Shown here one piece after another: positions 36,216-49,200 of a stretch of DNA of 64,000 nt; positions within the stretch are counted from its first letter, which is position 1, and each line of letters opens with the position of its first letter. The stretch spans positions 34,380,991 through 34,444,990 of the forward strand of contig CM023535.1 in assembly GCA_013350335.1 (NCBI GenBank), read 5' to 3'. A program made the position numbers and the translations under genes. This stretch comes from Chimonanthus salicifolius (Eukaryota; Streptophyta; Magnoliopsida; Laurales; Calycanthaceae). The notes below the pieces were generated by a model. It was given only the letters and a program-made list of their open reading frames with translations. It was not told the origin of the DNA and made no database searches.

Positions 36216-39200
36216 TGTAATGGCCGGAAATTTTAAGTTAATATAAAGGTGGATATTATTTGTTTTCATGATGAAAATTGGAAAATTGGTGGAATAAATG
36301 GTAAATGGGTCAAAATTTGGACAAAGACCCAAGTATGGCCCAATGGGCTATGGAGTTGATTTAAATTCATTTAAAAGGATTAATGAGGGTTAAATGGGTC
36401 AAGAATGGTCAAATTGGGTCACATATTCATTTGGGACCCAATGGGTCAAGGTAGTTAAGCTCTAAGGTAAATGGGTAAAATGAAAATGTAATTGGGCCAT
36501 GGGCCCAATGGGGATCCATTTAGAATGAATTGAATGAAATTTAAATCACCTAAGTTAATTTAGAATTAAACCAAGGTGATGTGGCCGAGTGGGACCCACC
36601 TCCACCTCACCAAGTGAGGTGGCGTGTGAACCCAAGGTTTGGTGGAGCCGACCACCATGGTTGAATTGGTCAACCATGGGTGGATGTATAAGGTAATTTA
36701 AGTAAATGAGAATTAAAGTAACCAAAATATCTAAATATTAAATGATTAAAATTATCCAAATGAGGTGGTCAAACTGGGGTCAAAAGGTGAAAACCAAATC
36801 ACCTCATCCCAAACTCAAAAAATAAAACACGTTGGGACTTAGGGGGGTGGAGTCATAAGCCATAAAGCAATATAAATATCTTGTGGGTGGGTGGAGAGAG
36901 TTAATGTAAAGTGAAGGTTAAATAACCAAAGAGATAAAGATGGGTTTACACCATATCCTTTTCATTTTACCCTCAACTCACTCTCTCCATCTCTCCCATT
37001 CTTCCATTGCCGTTCCACACTAGCAAGGAAAAGAGGAGAAGAAAATTAAGAAAGAAAAGAGAAGAGCTCAAGGAGAGGAAGAAAAGGTTGGACCACCATC
37101 TCAAGGTAAAAGATCTTGAGACATTTTTCCCATCTCCATTTTCTTCCCTCTCTCAATTCAAACCCTACCTTGGCCGATCCTAAGGTTGGGGGTTGTCACC
37201 ATTGATCAAGCATTGACCTATCAAAGATCAAGAAGAAGGAGAGAGGAGGCTAAGGAAACCGACGGGAGCGGCGGAAGTCGGAGGAGATGACGGATTGTGA
37301 GTATTTCTTAAACAAGAAATTTTGGACTTTTAGGGTTTAAGATTTGGGATTTATTTTTGTAGAATTTAATTGTGGTTACATAAATTTATGCCATGGATGT
37401 TAAACCCATCAAATGAGAGGGTGAAAGATGGAGGAAACCCTAAATGGGTAAATTAGGGTTAGGGTAAAAAAATAAATAAATGGATTATGTGCATTGGGTA
37501 ATTTATGAAATTAAGAATGGAATTAGGTTATTGGAAGGAAATCATGGGCCATAGGGTTCGGCCATGTAGCATGGCCGAACCCCATGGTGGGTGATTAGCT
37601 AGTTGATGTAAATAATTAGGTTTTAAAGAATGGAAGACAATGAGGGTTTTTAGCTAATGAAATTTAGGGTTGTAAATGAATGCATGTGGGTAAGTTTTTA
37701 AAATGGTTTTATGATGAAAATGCAAATAGATTTTATGGCATTGGAAGGTATAAAAGAGAATGAATTATGAACCATGGGTTCGGCCATGGTGTATGGCCGA
37801 ACCCTAGGTTGTTGTGTGTGAAGTTAATTAGGGTTTTAAGGTATGAAGCCATGGAAAAAAAAAATGGGAAGATTGATGAAATTAATATTTTGGTGAATGT
37901 AGGTATTTTGGAGCAATGAATGGTGTGTGTGTGTGGCCTCCAAAGGAAATGAATGAGTAATGGACTCATTGAAGTTAAATACATGAGGTAAATCCCATGG
38001 GAAGAGTTGATGAATTAGGTATTTTGAACCCATGGCCATTGGTGAACCATTTAAAGGGTTAAGTATGGGGTTATGGATGGGTTTAAATGAATAATGGTGA
38101 AATTAATAAAAAGGCTAATTTTAATGATGTTATGACATGGTTCAATGGGTCATTAATGGACCTAAGTTAGGGATCTAAGTCTATGATCAATTATGGATTA
38201 AATCATGCATGGACAAATGAGTGTTTAATCATGGAAAATGAGGTAGTGGCAAAATAGTAATTAGTGGCCAAATTCAAGAATTCCATGGAAATGGATCATG
38301 GACTTAGGGGATCTAATGTAATAACCTTATAAGTGCTTAATAAAGCCTAGGGTGGCCGAATTTTAAGAATTATGGAATTAAAAGGTTTAATAGATGACAT
38401 GGGACCCACAAAACCTAAATAGTGACCGGTTTTTCATATGGGCTTAGAAATGGTTAAAATTTGAACTAATTTGGAAATTGAATAAGGTATTGGATATCGC
38501 GGGCAGTACGCGTGACGGTAGCCGGATTGTTAGACGAAAACGAAAAAGGGACGCGAGTCGGTATTCGGTAGGATTCCTACCTCCTTGTAAGCCATGGATA
38601 TGTGATGGTATCTTTATCTTATTTTGTGGACTATGGGATTTATTTTATGATAGGTTTTCACGATTATGAATGTTATGTTTAATACTATGATTTATATTTT
38701 AAGATGATGCATTATATGCCAAGGCTATGTATGATATACTAGAGTTATGAGATATATATATATTACATAGCATAATGCATTACATCTCATGCACGGCATG
38801 GGCGGGAAAATAATGGAACCGGAGTCCATGCTCCGTCGGGGCGACCGAAAAGTAGGCATGGGGATATTTTGATAACCGGAGTCCATGCTCCGTCGGGGCG
38901 ACCGAGAACAGGCATGGGGACACCTGACGAGGTTTTGTTCCGTCAAGAGGGATATGATATTATATGGTTTGGATGACGGGTGGGATGCATAACATAGACA
39001 CCCATGACATGGCAATTACTTTCTTCTTTCATTATATGATGGCTTATCAGCTTTCATTGGGTTATTATCTGTATGTTGTTATTACTAATCCATGTGCTAG
39101 CCCTACTCGGAGTCCTACTGGGCGTGTGTTCTAACGCCCTACTTCTACCCTAGCTGACGATGCAGGAGATGGCGGAACGGAAAGGCAAGATGGGAGCCAA

Positions 39201-39622
39201 GCTTAGGAGCTTCGGGAGGCGGCTACTTAGTTTAATTATTTTATTGTGGAAATGTAAATTGAGTAAATTAGCTTGTTGGAATGTAATAACTTAGATGGCT
39301 TGCAATGTTTTAGAGTTTATTTTGGACAGTACAGTTTAATGGCATTTTAGTAATTAAATGGATGTTTCTTCCCTGCTATCTGAAAATTGGTAGGGCAGTC
39401 TCTATTTTCATTCCGCATTTAATTTTATATTCTGCGAACTTACTTTCTACACGTGAACCGTATTCGTGGACTTAGTTCCACGCACGTGTAGGGTTGGCCA
39501 GTTAAGGGCCGGGCTTTAGAAGCTCGGTACTTAACTCTTGTCGTGAAGTCCGCGCCCTTTGTCACTTTTAAAAAAAAAAAAAATGTACTCTGATTTTGCG
39601 TTAAAAAGGGACGGGCGTTACA
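36216..39622 (+). mobile_element. Solo LTR, hairpin-LTR family (copy E4), TSD CTATC
   Basis: Starts TGTAATGGCCGGAAA and ends GACGGGCGTTACA, with CTATC at 36211-36215 and 39623-39627; 3407 bp. Landmarks: TATAAATA at 36871-36878; CT-rich leader at about 36955-37015; purine-rich GACGGGAGCGGCGG stretch and donor-like GTGAGT at 37297-37302; only two palindromes (37554-37584, 37772-37803); GGTAGGATTCCTACC at 38567-38581; two CCATGC...GCATGG modules at 38818-38920; CTAAC, pyrimidine tract and TAG at about 39131-39153; double hairpin 39448-39536. It belongs with E5 and E7 in a subfamily that begins TGYAATRGC. Confidence 0.92.
39448..39536 (+). other. Double-hairpin module, copy E4
   Basis: Hairpin 1: TACACGTG (39448-39455) with CACGTGTA (39483-39490), inner CGTGGA with TCCACG. 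Hairpin 2: AGTTAAG (39500-39506) with CTTAACT (39530-39536), inner CCGGGCTT with AAGCTCGG (one G-U pair). Confidence 0.75.
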
Positions 39623-40359
39623 CTATCCCACCGTTCCAATAGGGTTCCATTCAATTCTCTATTTTATTGTCACTCCAACCTCCTCTAAGGAGATTGGATA
39701 ATCACACTAGTAGTAATCCAAATGGCAGAATATACACATACAGGTCCTCACTACCCCTATGGTCCAATCCCAAACCTAATGTTCTTAATTTAGGATGCCT
39801 GGTGTACACAATTCCCTATCTTCACACCCTAGTTAACTCATCCTAGGTCCACATGAGTGAGTAATGCAAAAAGGGGATATCAATCTCATGCAACGAGCAT
39901 ACCAAGCATATCGTAATCGCACAATGATTACATCATCATAGAGATAGCAAGCAAAACAATTCCACACAATTTCATACATTTGATTTATTTTCATGATAAA
40001 GAGTTGACCATGGGAGGAGGGCCATCTTCTAACCTCGGACATTCATTTTGGGTGTACTTTGGGCTTACACTAAACCTTCCTTGCATATGTAGCCAACACA
40101 AACCCACTTTATAGAGGTTTAACTCAATTGGTCCCACTACCTCCCACTACTAGGGGTCCAAACTTATGTTTTCTCATCCATAATTATATTAGCCCACCAA
40201 GAGGGGTCTCCATCATTTAATACATCATACATAGTGTAATTTACTCATCATGTCATAGGAGAATTTATGCTAAGATATACCATTAAGCATGAGAACATCA
40301 TACCAATCATCACGCAATAACATATTTAAATCAATTCAAGAGTTCTAGCACATCACGTA
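39623..40359 (-). repeat. LTR-like remnant, second part
   Basis: Non-coding; continues the sequence broken at 36215. No terminal motif seen. Confidence 0.35.
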
Positions 40360-43300
40360 TGTAACAACCCGACCCGATTCTTCTAGATTTTAGAGGTTTG
40401 GTAACAGTAGGGAGAGTGTGGGCTCCATGGTGGGCCCTGGGTTGCCCGGTTTTGAGTTTGGAGACTCGAAGGGCATTTTGGTGATTTTGGATTATTCAAG
40501 AATTTGTCATTCCAAAATATTTTAAAATCACACATTTTTCTCTGATGTCCGATTTTCGATATTCGAGTTTTATCAAGTTTTAAATTCATTTATTTTGGAA
40601 AAGCAAACTTGATTTTTGAGATTTTTGATTTTTTTTCCATGTTTTGAAAACCCTAGACCTAACCCTAAACTTCTCCCCTTCAAAACCCTTTCCATGCGCC
40701 GCACTATAGCAATGTGCTACAATGTCGCGTCTGCTGCTGCTTCGGTCCTCCTTCCCCTCCTCTTTCTCTCAGTTCTCTAGTTTCTCTCTTCCCCTCCTCC
40801 CCCTTTCCCGAGCAAACCCTAAAGCCCCTTTTCACCGCCGCCTCCACCTCGCCCTTTTCTTTCCCTCTGAAACCCTAAATCCCTCTCAACCTAGCCTCGG
40901 CCGCCACTGCTGCCCCTCTTCTCTCTTCTCCAAATCCGCTGGATTCCATCCTTCCCACCGTCGTCGGAGTTCGGATTTGCCTGCCCCGACCGCTGAATCC
41001 TCCTCCAGTGCTACCAGGCACTCGAGTTCCTCCTCTCTTCTCCTTGATCTTTTTCTTTTCTTTCCTTTTCTCTGGTTTCCTTCCTCTTCCCTTCTTTTCC
41101 TGGTCTTTCAGCTAAGCACCGAGTCAACTCAGTCGAGTCACTGAGTTGACTCGGGTGGGTTCGGTTCCGGGCTTGGTAGCCCAGGCCCATTTAGCTGTTG
41201 GATCAATAGACTAGGCCTAGCCCGACTTGCAGATCTGGCCCAGTTCGCCAGATCTGGTCCGGCCCAACTAGACCCAAACCCAACTCATTCAGTTCGGCCC
41301 AGCCCACCTTCGGCCCGGACTGATTCAGGCCCGGCCCGTTTCGACTCAGTTTCGGGCCCGACCTAGTTTCAAACCCAGTCTCCAGTTTGGGCTCAGTTTC
41401 GAGCATGGCCCAATTTTGGACCCAGTTTTCAGTTTCGGGCCTACTTCAGTTCGGTTTGTACCCGACTCGCTTTTGGGCCCTTTCGTAGTCCAGACTTAGT
41501 TTGACCCGTTTTGCCTTGTTACTTATCCTTGTGCTCTTGTTTCAACAGATTGAGCCCCTTCAACCCCCGGACTCGTTTTCTCGCATTGGATTTCAAGGAC
41601 ACACACAGGTGAGGGAACTTACCACCGCTTTTAGTATGCATCTCTGCATCTTACTCGATCAAATGTACGCGTACGAAATGCGGTGAATGGGGGTCCTCGG
41701 TATTATGAGCCACTTGGCAAGGGAACTGTTGATACCATTATGTGGGCGGCCCCCATCCGAGTGTATTTGTATCTGATGCCCGCAGAGGCATATCAAAGTT
41801 GATCATCTAATGTCACGATTGATTGGTTGTGTGTTGACGTGATTAGGGTTTATTTTTATTGATAATATGTTAAGATGCCAACATGCTTATATATGATATG
41901 TGGTGATATATGCCTGATTATGGTGTGATATGTCGTGTTGATAATATGCTGTGTGACTATGTGATAGTTAGATTGAACTGCTAGACATTGTAATATGTTT
42001 GGATATTAACATGCCAACTCGTGATAAACAATGATGTATACACCTAATTGTTATGTGATGAACTATGTTAATAGCATGTGTAGGCGTAGAGGTAATTGTG
42101 CATACATATAACTGACGTTTGTGGGATGTCGGTGGGGCATGGGTAATAGGCAACATCAGGATGTAGACGCTCCCCCTAGCTTGTCGGGTAGTTAGGGTGG
42201 GGACAACCTGTGATGTGATGAGATATTCCAGGCTAGGACACCTGTAGGGTGGGGACAGCTTGTGATGTGATAAGGTATTCCAGGCTAGGACACCTGTAGG
42301 GTGGGGACAACCTGCGATGTGATGAGATATTCCAGGCTAGGACACCTGTAGGGTGGGGACAACCTGCGATGTGATGAGATATTCCAGGCTAGGACACCTG
42401 TAGGGTGGGGACAACCTGCGATGTGATGAGATATTCCAGGCTAGGACACCTGTAGGGTGGGGACAACTTGCGATGTGATGAGATATTCCAGGCTAGGACA
42501 CCTGTAGGTGGGGACAACATGCGATGTGATGAGATATTCCAGGCTAGGACACCTGTAGGGTAGGGACAACCTGCGATGTGATGAGATATTCCAGGCTAGG
42601 ACACTTGTAGGGTGGGGACAACTTGCGATGTGATGAGATATTCCAGGCTAGGACACCTGTATGGTGGGGACAGCCTGTGGTGCAATGTGGTAGTGTGTTT
42701 ACCCGCGGTTATGGTATTGGGGTTCATTGTTGAGACTTGTGTTGTGGGTATTGACTCACCAGGAATTTATGGGCGCCTAATGAGTGAGTTCGGCCGGCTC
42801 ACTCGGTAGAAGACCTATAGAATCCTGTGAGGGGTGGACATGTAAATCGTGTGGAGACCAGTGTATGGGGTCCAAGGTCATATGTTTGACTATCGAGACT
42901 CGGGTGCTTGGTTGATGAGACCATAGATGAGTCTGGTCGGCAGTTCGTTGAGGACTGGTGAGGTGGTTCCTCCCGTGTGGTAATCAGTTTGGGACTCTAG
43001 TGAGTCTGACTCTTGGGTTGGTCGTGGTATGTGTACGGGTTGTCATGAGGGGGTCATAGGTCTAGTTGAGGACTAGAGACCCCGATCAGACTGAAGATCA
43101 GTCTGCGTACCCGTGGATGGGTGGACTGTTGTAGTTGGGCACATAAGGGAGTTGCATTGGGTTGGTTGGAGGATGTTCTAGAGGCCCGTGGACGTGGTCC
43201 CGTGTGCTAGGGGTAGCGTACATGTTTGTATGGTCATGCATGTAGACATCCTAGATATTGATGTGTCCATATGATTACATGTAGTGTATGCTTGATGACT

Positions 43301-43656
43301 TATGATGCATGTGTTACCCTCATTGGGCATGTAGAGCTCACCCCTTGCCTCACAGGTACTTCATAGAGGAAGGGTCGGCGGGACCCTCAATCAGATGTTG
43401 GGCATAGAGTTGCCGCTTTGTACTTGTCATGGTTTTATTTTGTAATTGGATGAATGTAATAATGGGTTGAAGCTATAATTTGTAATTATGACTGATGCTT
43501 ATGGTTTTTGATTTATTGGCGGATTGCTATGGTTAGTGTGGGTTGAGGGAGCGGTGTCTCCCATTTTAAAAAAAAAAGTATATCCGAAATTGTATTGGAT
43601 TGGTTTTAGGAGTTCGTATCAGTTTTAACGTGCCTGTAGCGGGACGGGTCGTTACA
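40360..43656 (+). mobile_element. Solo LTR of a second TGTAAC family, TSD ACGTA
   Basis: Starts TGTAACAACCCGACCCG and ends CGGGACGGGTCGTTACA, a 17-bp near-perfect terminal inverted repeat. ACGTA lies on both sides (40355-40359 and 43657-43661); 3297 bp. It lacks the palindrome array and the double hairpin of the other family. Its 5' part is CT-rich with a 140-codon Ser/Leu/Pro-rich frame (40722-41144) that looks like translated leader rather than a gene. Diverged CAGTTTCGGGCCCGAC-like words fill about 41250-41480. A 52-bp tandem repeat lies at 42191-42680. Confidence 0.88.
42191..42680 (+). repeat. Tandem repeat, 52-bp unit, about nine copies
   Basis: The unit reads GTAGGGTGGGGACA then ACCTGCGATGTGATGAG then ATATTCCAGGCTAGGACACCT. 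Copies start near 42193, 42245, 42297, 42349, 42401, 42453, 42505, 42556 and 42607, and a partial tenth near 42659. Most neighbours differ by one or two bases, so the expansion is recent relative to the LTR. Confidence 0.9.
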
Positions 43657-46275
43657 ACGTACTCCACAATTTATCATACAAGGCGCGTAACGTTCCTCAC
43701 CTCGAGATTCAATTAGTTCTAGGTTGTCTTTCGGGTCTTTCAACGTCGGGTTCGGGGTTAGAAGGCTATAATCACAAATACAAACACAAGTAATCACTAG
43801 TTTATCCATAGATTAGGCCTAATTAGAGCTTATAAGCAAAACCCTTAATTTTAGACCAAAGATTTGACCCTAACTCGGGTCAACCCACTCAACCCAAGGA
43901 GAAACCCCAAATTTCTATAAAAATGAAGCTTAAAATCGACAATGCACCCTTTTTCCCCAATTATATACCTCCACTTTGGTCCCTAGACCCAAATCCAACT
44001 CAACCTCAGCCCATGCAACCCCCATTTCGAAAATCCCAAGTAATCTCCCATGCATTCTTCCCCAAACAAGGTCCAATGACCATTCCCAACCTCAATCCCA
44101 TGAATTCTCACTTCAATATACTCACAAAATAAGAGGTGTAAGAGAAGGGGACGAGATCTGTTTGTGCAAATTTTAAATTTATAAATCTCACAAGCGTACG
44201 AACAATTTACAGTACAATGTTATGAGTATGAGGTTGATCCAATAAAGAAAAAGCAAAATATATGCAAATGAAAATGAAAATATTTATGTTTGGAATCTAG
44301 TGCTTGAATTGTTATGGTTTTTTAGAAAACAAAGATTTAAAATAAATCAAATCATAAAAATCAATCCTATTTTCATAAATTTAACTCTAAGAAACCTCTA
44401 TTTTAAGATTCAGATCCAAAAGTTAGAACATTAATTAAATCCGATTAAGTTAATGGATTAAAGTAGAATTTATGGATAATCTCACACCTAAGTTCAAGAA
44501 AACAAAATGAAAGTTTAGTTCAATTAAATTTCAAACTAGCCAACACATATTGAAGGATTGGTTTGAATTCATAAAAAAAATACAAGACTATTAAAATACA
44601 TGACAAACAAATTAAAGAATTTAAAAGAATTCAAACAAATAAAATACAACATACAAACAAAATATCTAACATAACTAAAGATAGGAAATAAATTTGCAAA
44701 TAAAATTTTAAAAGGTGGTTATGGAATTATTCTCTTATCGTCCAAAATAAAAAAATAAATAAGAATTCTAGATCTGAAATTCAATGCAAGAATTCAAAAA
44801 TCAATTTACACCATTTAATTGAAAACTCATAATCTTTTAATCTAATTAAAGTTCAGTTCCCTAAGTCCTTTAATTAAACATAGGATATAAAATTAAAACT
44901 AAAAGGGAGTGTAAAAAGAAATCTGAATAATCGGATTTTCCAGGATTCTAAAAGAACATTTCTTATCTATTTCATGGAAGAATTAAATACAAGATATGGA
45001 AAAACAATTAAAAAACAACTAAAAATCGAAATTACAACGATTGCTCACTTGTAAAATTCGCATGAAGCACTGTGTCTTTTGTTCTTCAGGGTGTGTTCTC
45101 CAATCTTAGGTCCTCTTGAGCTCCAAGTCTAATTCGATTTTCACAATGGTGAAAGGATGTATTTATAGGCTCAAGAGATGGATGAAGGGTGGAGATTAAA
45201 TCTGGGTTTATGGGTGGTTTGGATTAAAAGATAGAGAACTAGGGTTTCTCTATGGTGTACACAAATTTGGCTAGCTGGTGGCTTAAGACGCAAGCTAACT
45301 TGGTGGCTAAGAAAAGATTATGCACGTGAATGAGATAATTTAGGTGTTGTCCTACTTTTGCATATAGGATTTAGGTTTTATGAATGCAAATGCAATGATG
45401 TGAATGTTGAGATGAAAGGATTAAATGGATGAATGGTTAGATTGTAATACTCTGACCCAAAATTAGGCCTAATTGTGTAATTTTGTGCAAATGATCATGT
45501 TTTGTTATCCGTTAATCATGAATATTATGGATTGTGATTTCTGAAAAGTCCAAGTTTAGCCCAATCTGAGCTCGACAGCTCATTGATCCAACTCATGATG
45601 CATGAACGGGTTGGATATAATATATGGATCTAGGGTTTACCTAAGATAATGAATAAAATGAATGTCTAGATTAAAATACATGGAATGAACAGAAGAGATG
45701 GGATCTAAATGAATGGATGAAATGTGCATTAGGTAGGATAGATGGATTTAGGGTAATCGGGTTTCCAATTGGACTCTTGGACTAAGGCTTATGGACATGG
45801 ACTCTAGTTTATGCCTACTTGAATTGATCTTGATCTTGAGAACTTGGGCCTTTGTTGGACTATGAGTGCATATTAGCCTGCTGGGCTTTGACTTGAACTT
45901 GGACACTAGCTTGACTCAATTTACAGAATACATGGATTACATAGCTTGGCCCAATTAAGATGGATCTTGAATTTCCAATTCTTGTATCTCTTCTGACATC
46001 TTGAATTGCAGCTTCCTCTTCAGGAATTAATTCACCACTCATCTAAAAATATTTGACTCATCCGGACTCTCGTAACTGGATCCAGACTAACCAATTTACA
46101 ATTTGAATTCCTAAAGTGGTGAAATAATCATTGGAATTCCAGGTTTTCCAATTTAAGCTCAAATCTTTCAAATACTCCTTGTTTTAGGTTGATTTCCTTT
46201 TCACTCCAATTTATCTATACAAAACTGAAAATAACATTAAATGCATCTAATATATACAAAAACAAGGGCTAACTG
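43657..46275 (-). repeat. Minus-strand LTR-like sequence with TATA box, Tat/Ogre-like
   Basis: Read on the minus strand: TATA-like CTATAAATA near 45160, and a stretch 'TTCGTACGCTTGTGAG' at about 44190-44210 resembling that near 2960-2985. With 50017-50066 it forms one unit broken by the hairpin LTR at 46276. The unit starts TGTTGAGACATG at 50066 on the minus strand, preceded by a purine-rich AGCTTGGGGGTATT. No coding sequence. The far end was not fixed. Lineage assignment is inference from general resemblance. Confidence 0.4.
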
Positions 46276-49200
46276 TGCAATAGCTCGGAATTTGTTAATC
46301 AATGAATATGTGAATATTATTTATTTTAATGATGAAAATTGGGAAAATTGATGGAAAAATGGTAAATGGACCAAAATTTGGACAAAGGCCCAAGTATGGC
46401 CCAATGAACCATGGATTGGATTTAATTCATTTAAATGGTCAATTGGGCCAAGGATGGTCAAATTGGGCCCAAATACCCACTTGGGACCCAATGGATCAAG
46501 ATGGTGAAAGCCTAAGATAAATGGGTAAGGATGAATGTAATTGGGCCATGGGGCCGATAGTGGTCCAATTAGTTGGAATGGGTTGAATTAAATTTAAATC
46601 ACCTAAGTTAGTTTGAATTAAGCCAAGGTGATGTGGCCAATTGGGACCCACCTCCACCTCACTAAGTGAGGTGGCGTGTGGACCCAGAGATTGGTGGGGC
46701 CGGCCACCATGGTTGAATTGGTCAACCATGGGTGTATGTATGAAGGCAATTTAAGTAAATGCAATTAAATTAAAGGGGAATTAATTAACTTAACCTAATG
46801 ACCCAATTAAGTAATTAATTAAGCTAAGTTAAAATGGTGGTCCAAAGGTGGTCAAATGGGAGACCAAGCCACCTTAGCTCTAACACCATGAAAAAACGTT
46901 GGGCATGGTGGTGGTTTGTCCCAACCACCACCATAAAGCATATAAAATATCTTATGGGTGGTTGGGAGAGTTAATGTTAAAGTGTAGTTTAAGTAACCAA
47001 AGAGATAAGATAAGTTTGTATCTTATTCTCTTCATTTCACCCTCATCTCATTCTCTCCATCTCTTTCACTCTCTCATGGCCATCCCACACTAGGAAGAGA
47101 AAGAAGAAGAGAAACCATGGAGGAAAGAAGAAAAAAAAGCTAAGAAGAGAAGAAAAAATTCAAAGCAAAGGCCCACCACTCCAAGATCAAAGGTCGGGAT
47201 CTTATTTCTCACCATCTCCTCCTCTCCCTCTCTCAAGCAAACCCTACCTTAGCCGACCCCAAACGTGGAGGTTTCCACCATTGATCAAGCATTTTGGCCG
47301 ACCAAAGATCAAGAGGAAGGAGAAAGGAGGCCAAGGAGTCCGACGGGAGCGAAGAAAGTAGGAGGAGACGACGGATTGTAAGTATTTTCTAAAACAAGAG
47401 GTTTGGATTTTTCTTAGGGTTTAAAAGGCTATGAAATCCATTTCTTGGATTTAGAGGTGGCCAAATCATGGCCTTGGATCTCAAATCTATCAAATGGAAG
47501 GATGAAAAGTGGACAAAACCCTAATGAAAAATTAGGGTTAAGAAAAATAAATAAAAAAGGATTAAGGAGGTTATGTAATTAAATGGATTAAGCATGGAAG
47601 TATGGGTTTTTGAATGGATTGATGGACCATAGGGTTCGGCCATGTAGTATGGCCAAACCCCATGGTAAATGGTTGATGAATTTAATTAGGGTTTTAAGGT
47701 TTAAAGCCATGGAGAATGATTATGATTTTTAGGGTTGTAAATGATTAAATGTTGGAAAAATTTAAAGGGGTTTAAATGAGGAAAAATCATGGAGTGTGTG
47801 AATGATTTGGTGGCCTCAAGAGGCATAGGAAAATGGTGGACATGAACCATGGGTTCGGCCATGGTGTATGGCCGAACCCTATGGTGATCAAATGGTGGAT
47901 TTAATGGTTATGAATTATGGAAAAATAAATGGGGAATGTTGGTGGTGTTGATGGACCAATATGAACCTAATGTTGATAGTTGGGATGTGAATGTGGTTTC
48001 GTTAAATGGACTTAAATGTGATTAAGGAATGATGAATCAAGTGTATGGTTTAAGTTCTCTCAATGGAGGGACTTATGATGAATCTAATGTGTAACCAAAG
48101 ACCAAGGAAAATGGGGATTTGGTTAAGTTAAAAGGGGTTAATTTTTAATGAACCCAATGGTAGATCATTTTGGCCTAAAACTAATGTGTAGGTATATGTT
48201 TAAATGAATGGACTTTAGGTTAAATTAAATGGCTGATGTAAGTGGTCTTGTGATATGGGTGATGGGTCAATTATGGACCCAAGAATGTGGCTAAGAATGA
48301 TGATTTAATTGTAAGTCATTTTTACGGGCTAAGGAAGGATGTATGTATGTGATTAATTAATGGGGATTAGATTAATTAAATAGCTAATTTTAATGGTCAT
48401 GTGACATGGTTCAATGGGTCATTAATGGACCTAAGTTAGGGATCCAAGTTTATGATCAATTATGAACTTAGTTAGGCAAGGGTGAATGAGTGATTAACCA
48501 TGGAGAAGGGGGTAGTGGCAAAACCGTAATTAATGGCCAAGTTCAAGAACTCCATGGGAGAGGACCATGGATTTAGGGGCACTAAGTAATAAGTTTATGT
48601 ACGGTTACATAAAGCCTAGGAGGCTGATTTTTAGACTCATGTAATTAAAATATGTAATGGATTAAATGGGACCCACAAAACCTAAATAGTGACCGACTTT
48701 CATATGGACTTGGAAATGATTAATGGGCTTAGAAATAGTTAAAATATGGACTGATTATGTGTATGTAATAAGGTATTGGATATCACGAGCGGTACGCATG
48801 TCGGTAGCCAGATTATCGGACGAAAACGAAAAAGGACGCGAGTCGGTATTCGGTAGGATTCCTACCTTTTTGTAAGCCATGGATTGTGTGATGGTTTCGT
48901 TGATTTATTTTGGGAATTTTATGGTTTATTTTATGATGAGTTTTAAATCATGGTTTATGTATCTTATATGGCATAATGCAAGATTATGAATTATATGCTA
49001 AGTTGTGAATTCTATATTATGGCTATGGATTATATATATTACATAACATAATGCATACATCTCATGCATGGCATGGGCAGGAAAATAAAGGAACCGGAGT
49101 CCATGCTCCGTCGGGGCGACCGAGAACAGGCATGGGGATAGCTTAACAGGCTATAACCGGAGTCCATGCTCCATCAGGGCTACCGAGAACAGGCATGGGG

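Noticed and set aside
40722..41144. 140-codon Ser/Leu/Pro-rich plus frame
   Set aside because: It lies in the CT-rich leader of a solo LTR; composition explains the open frame and no domain is visible.
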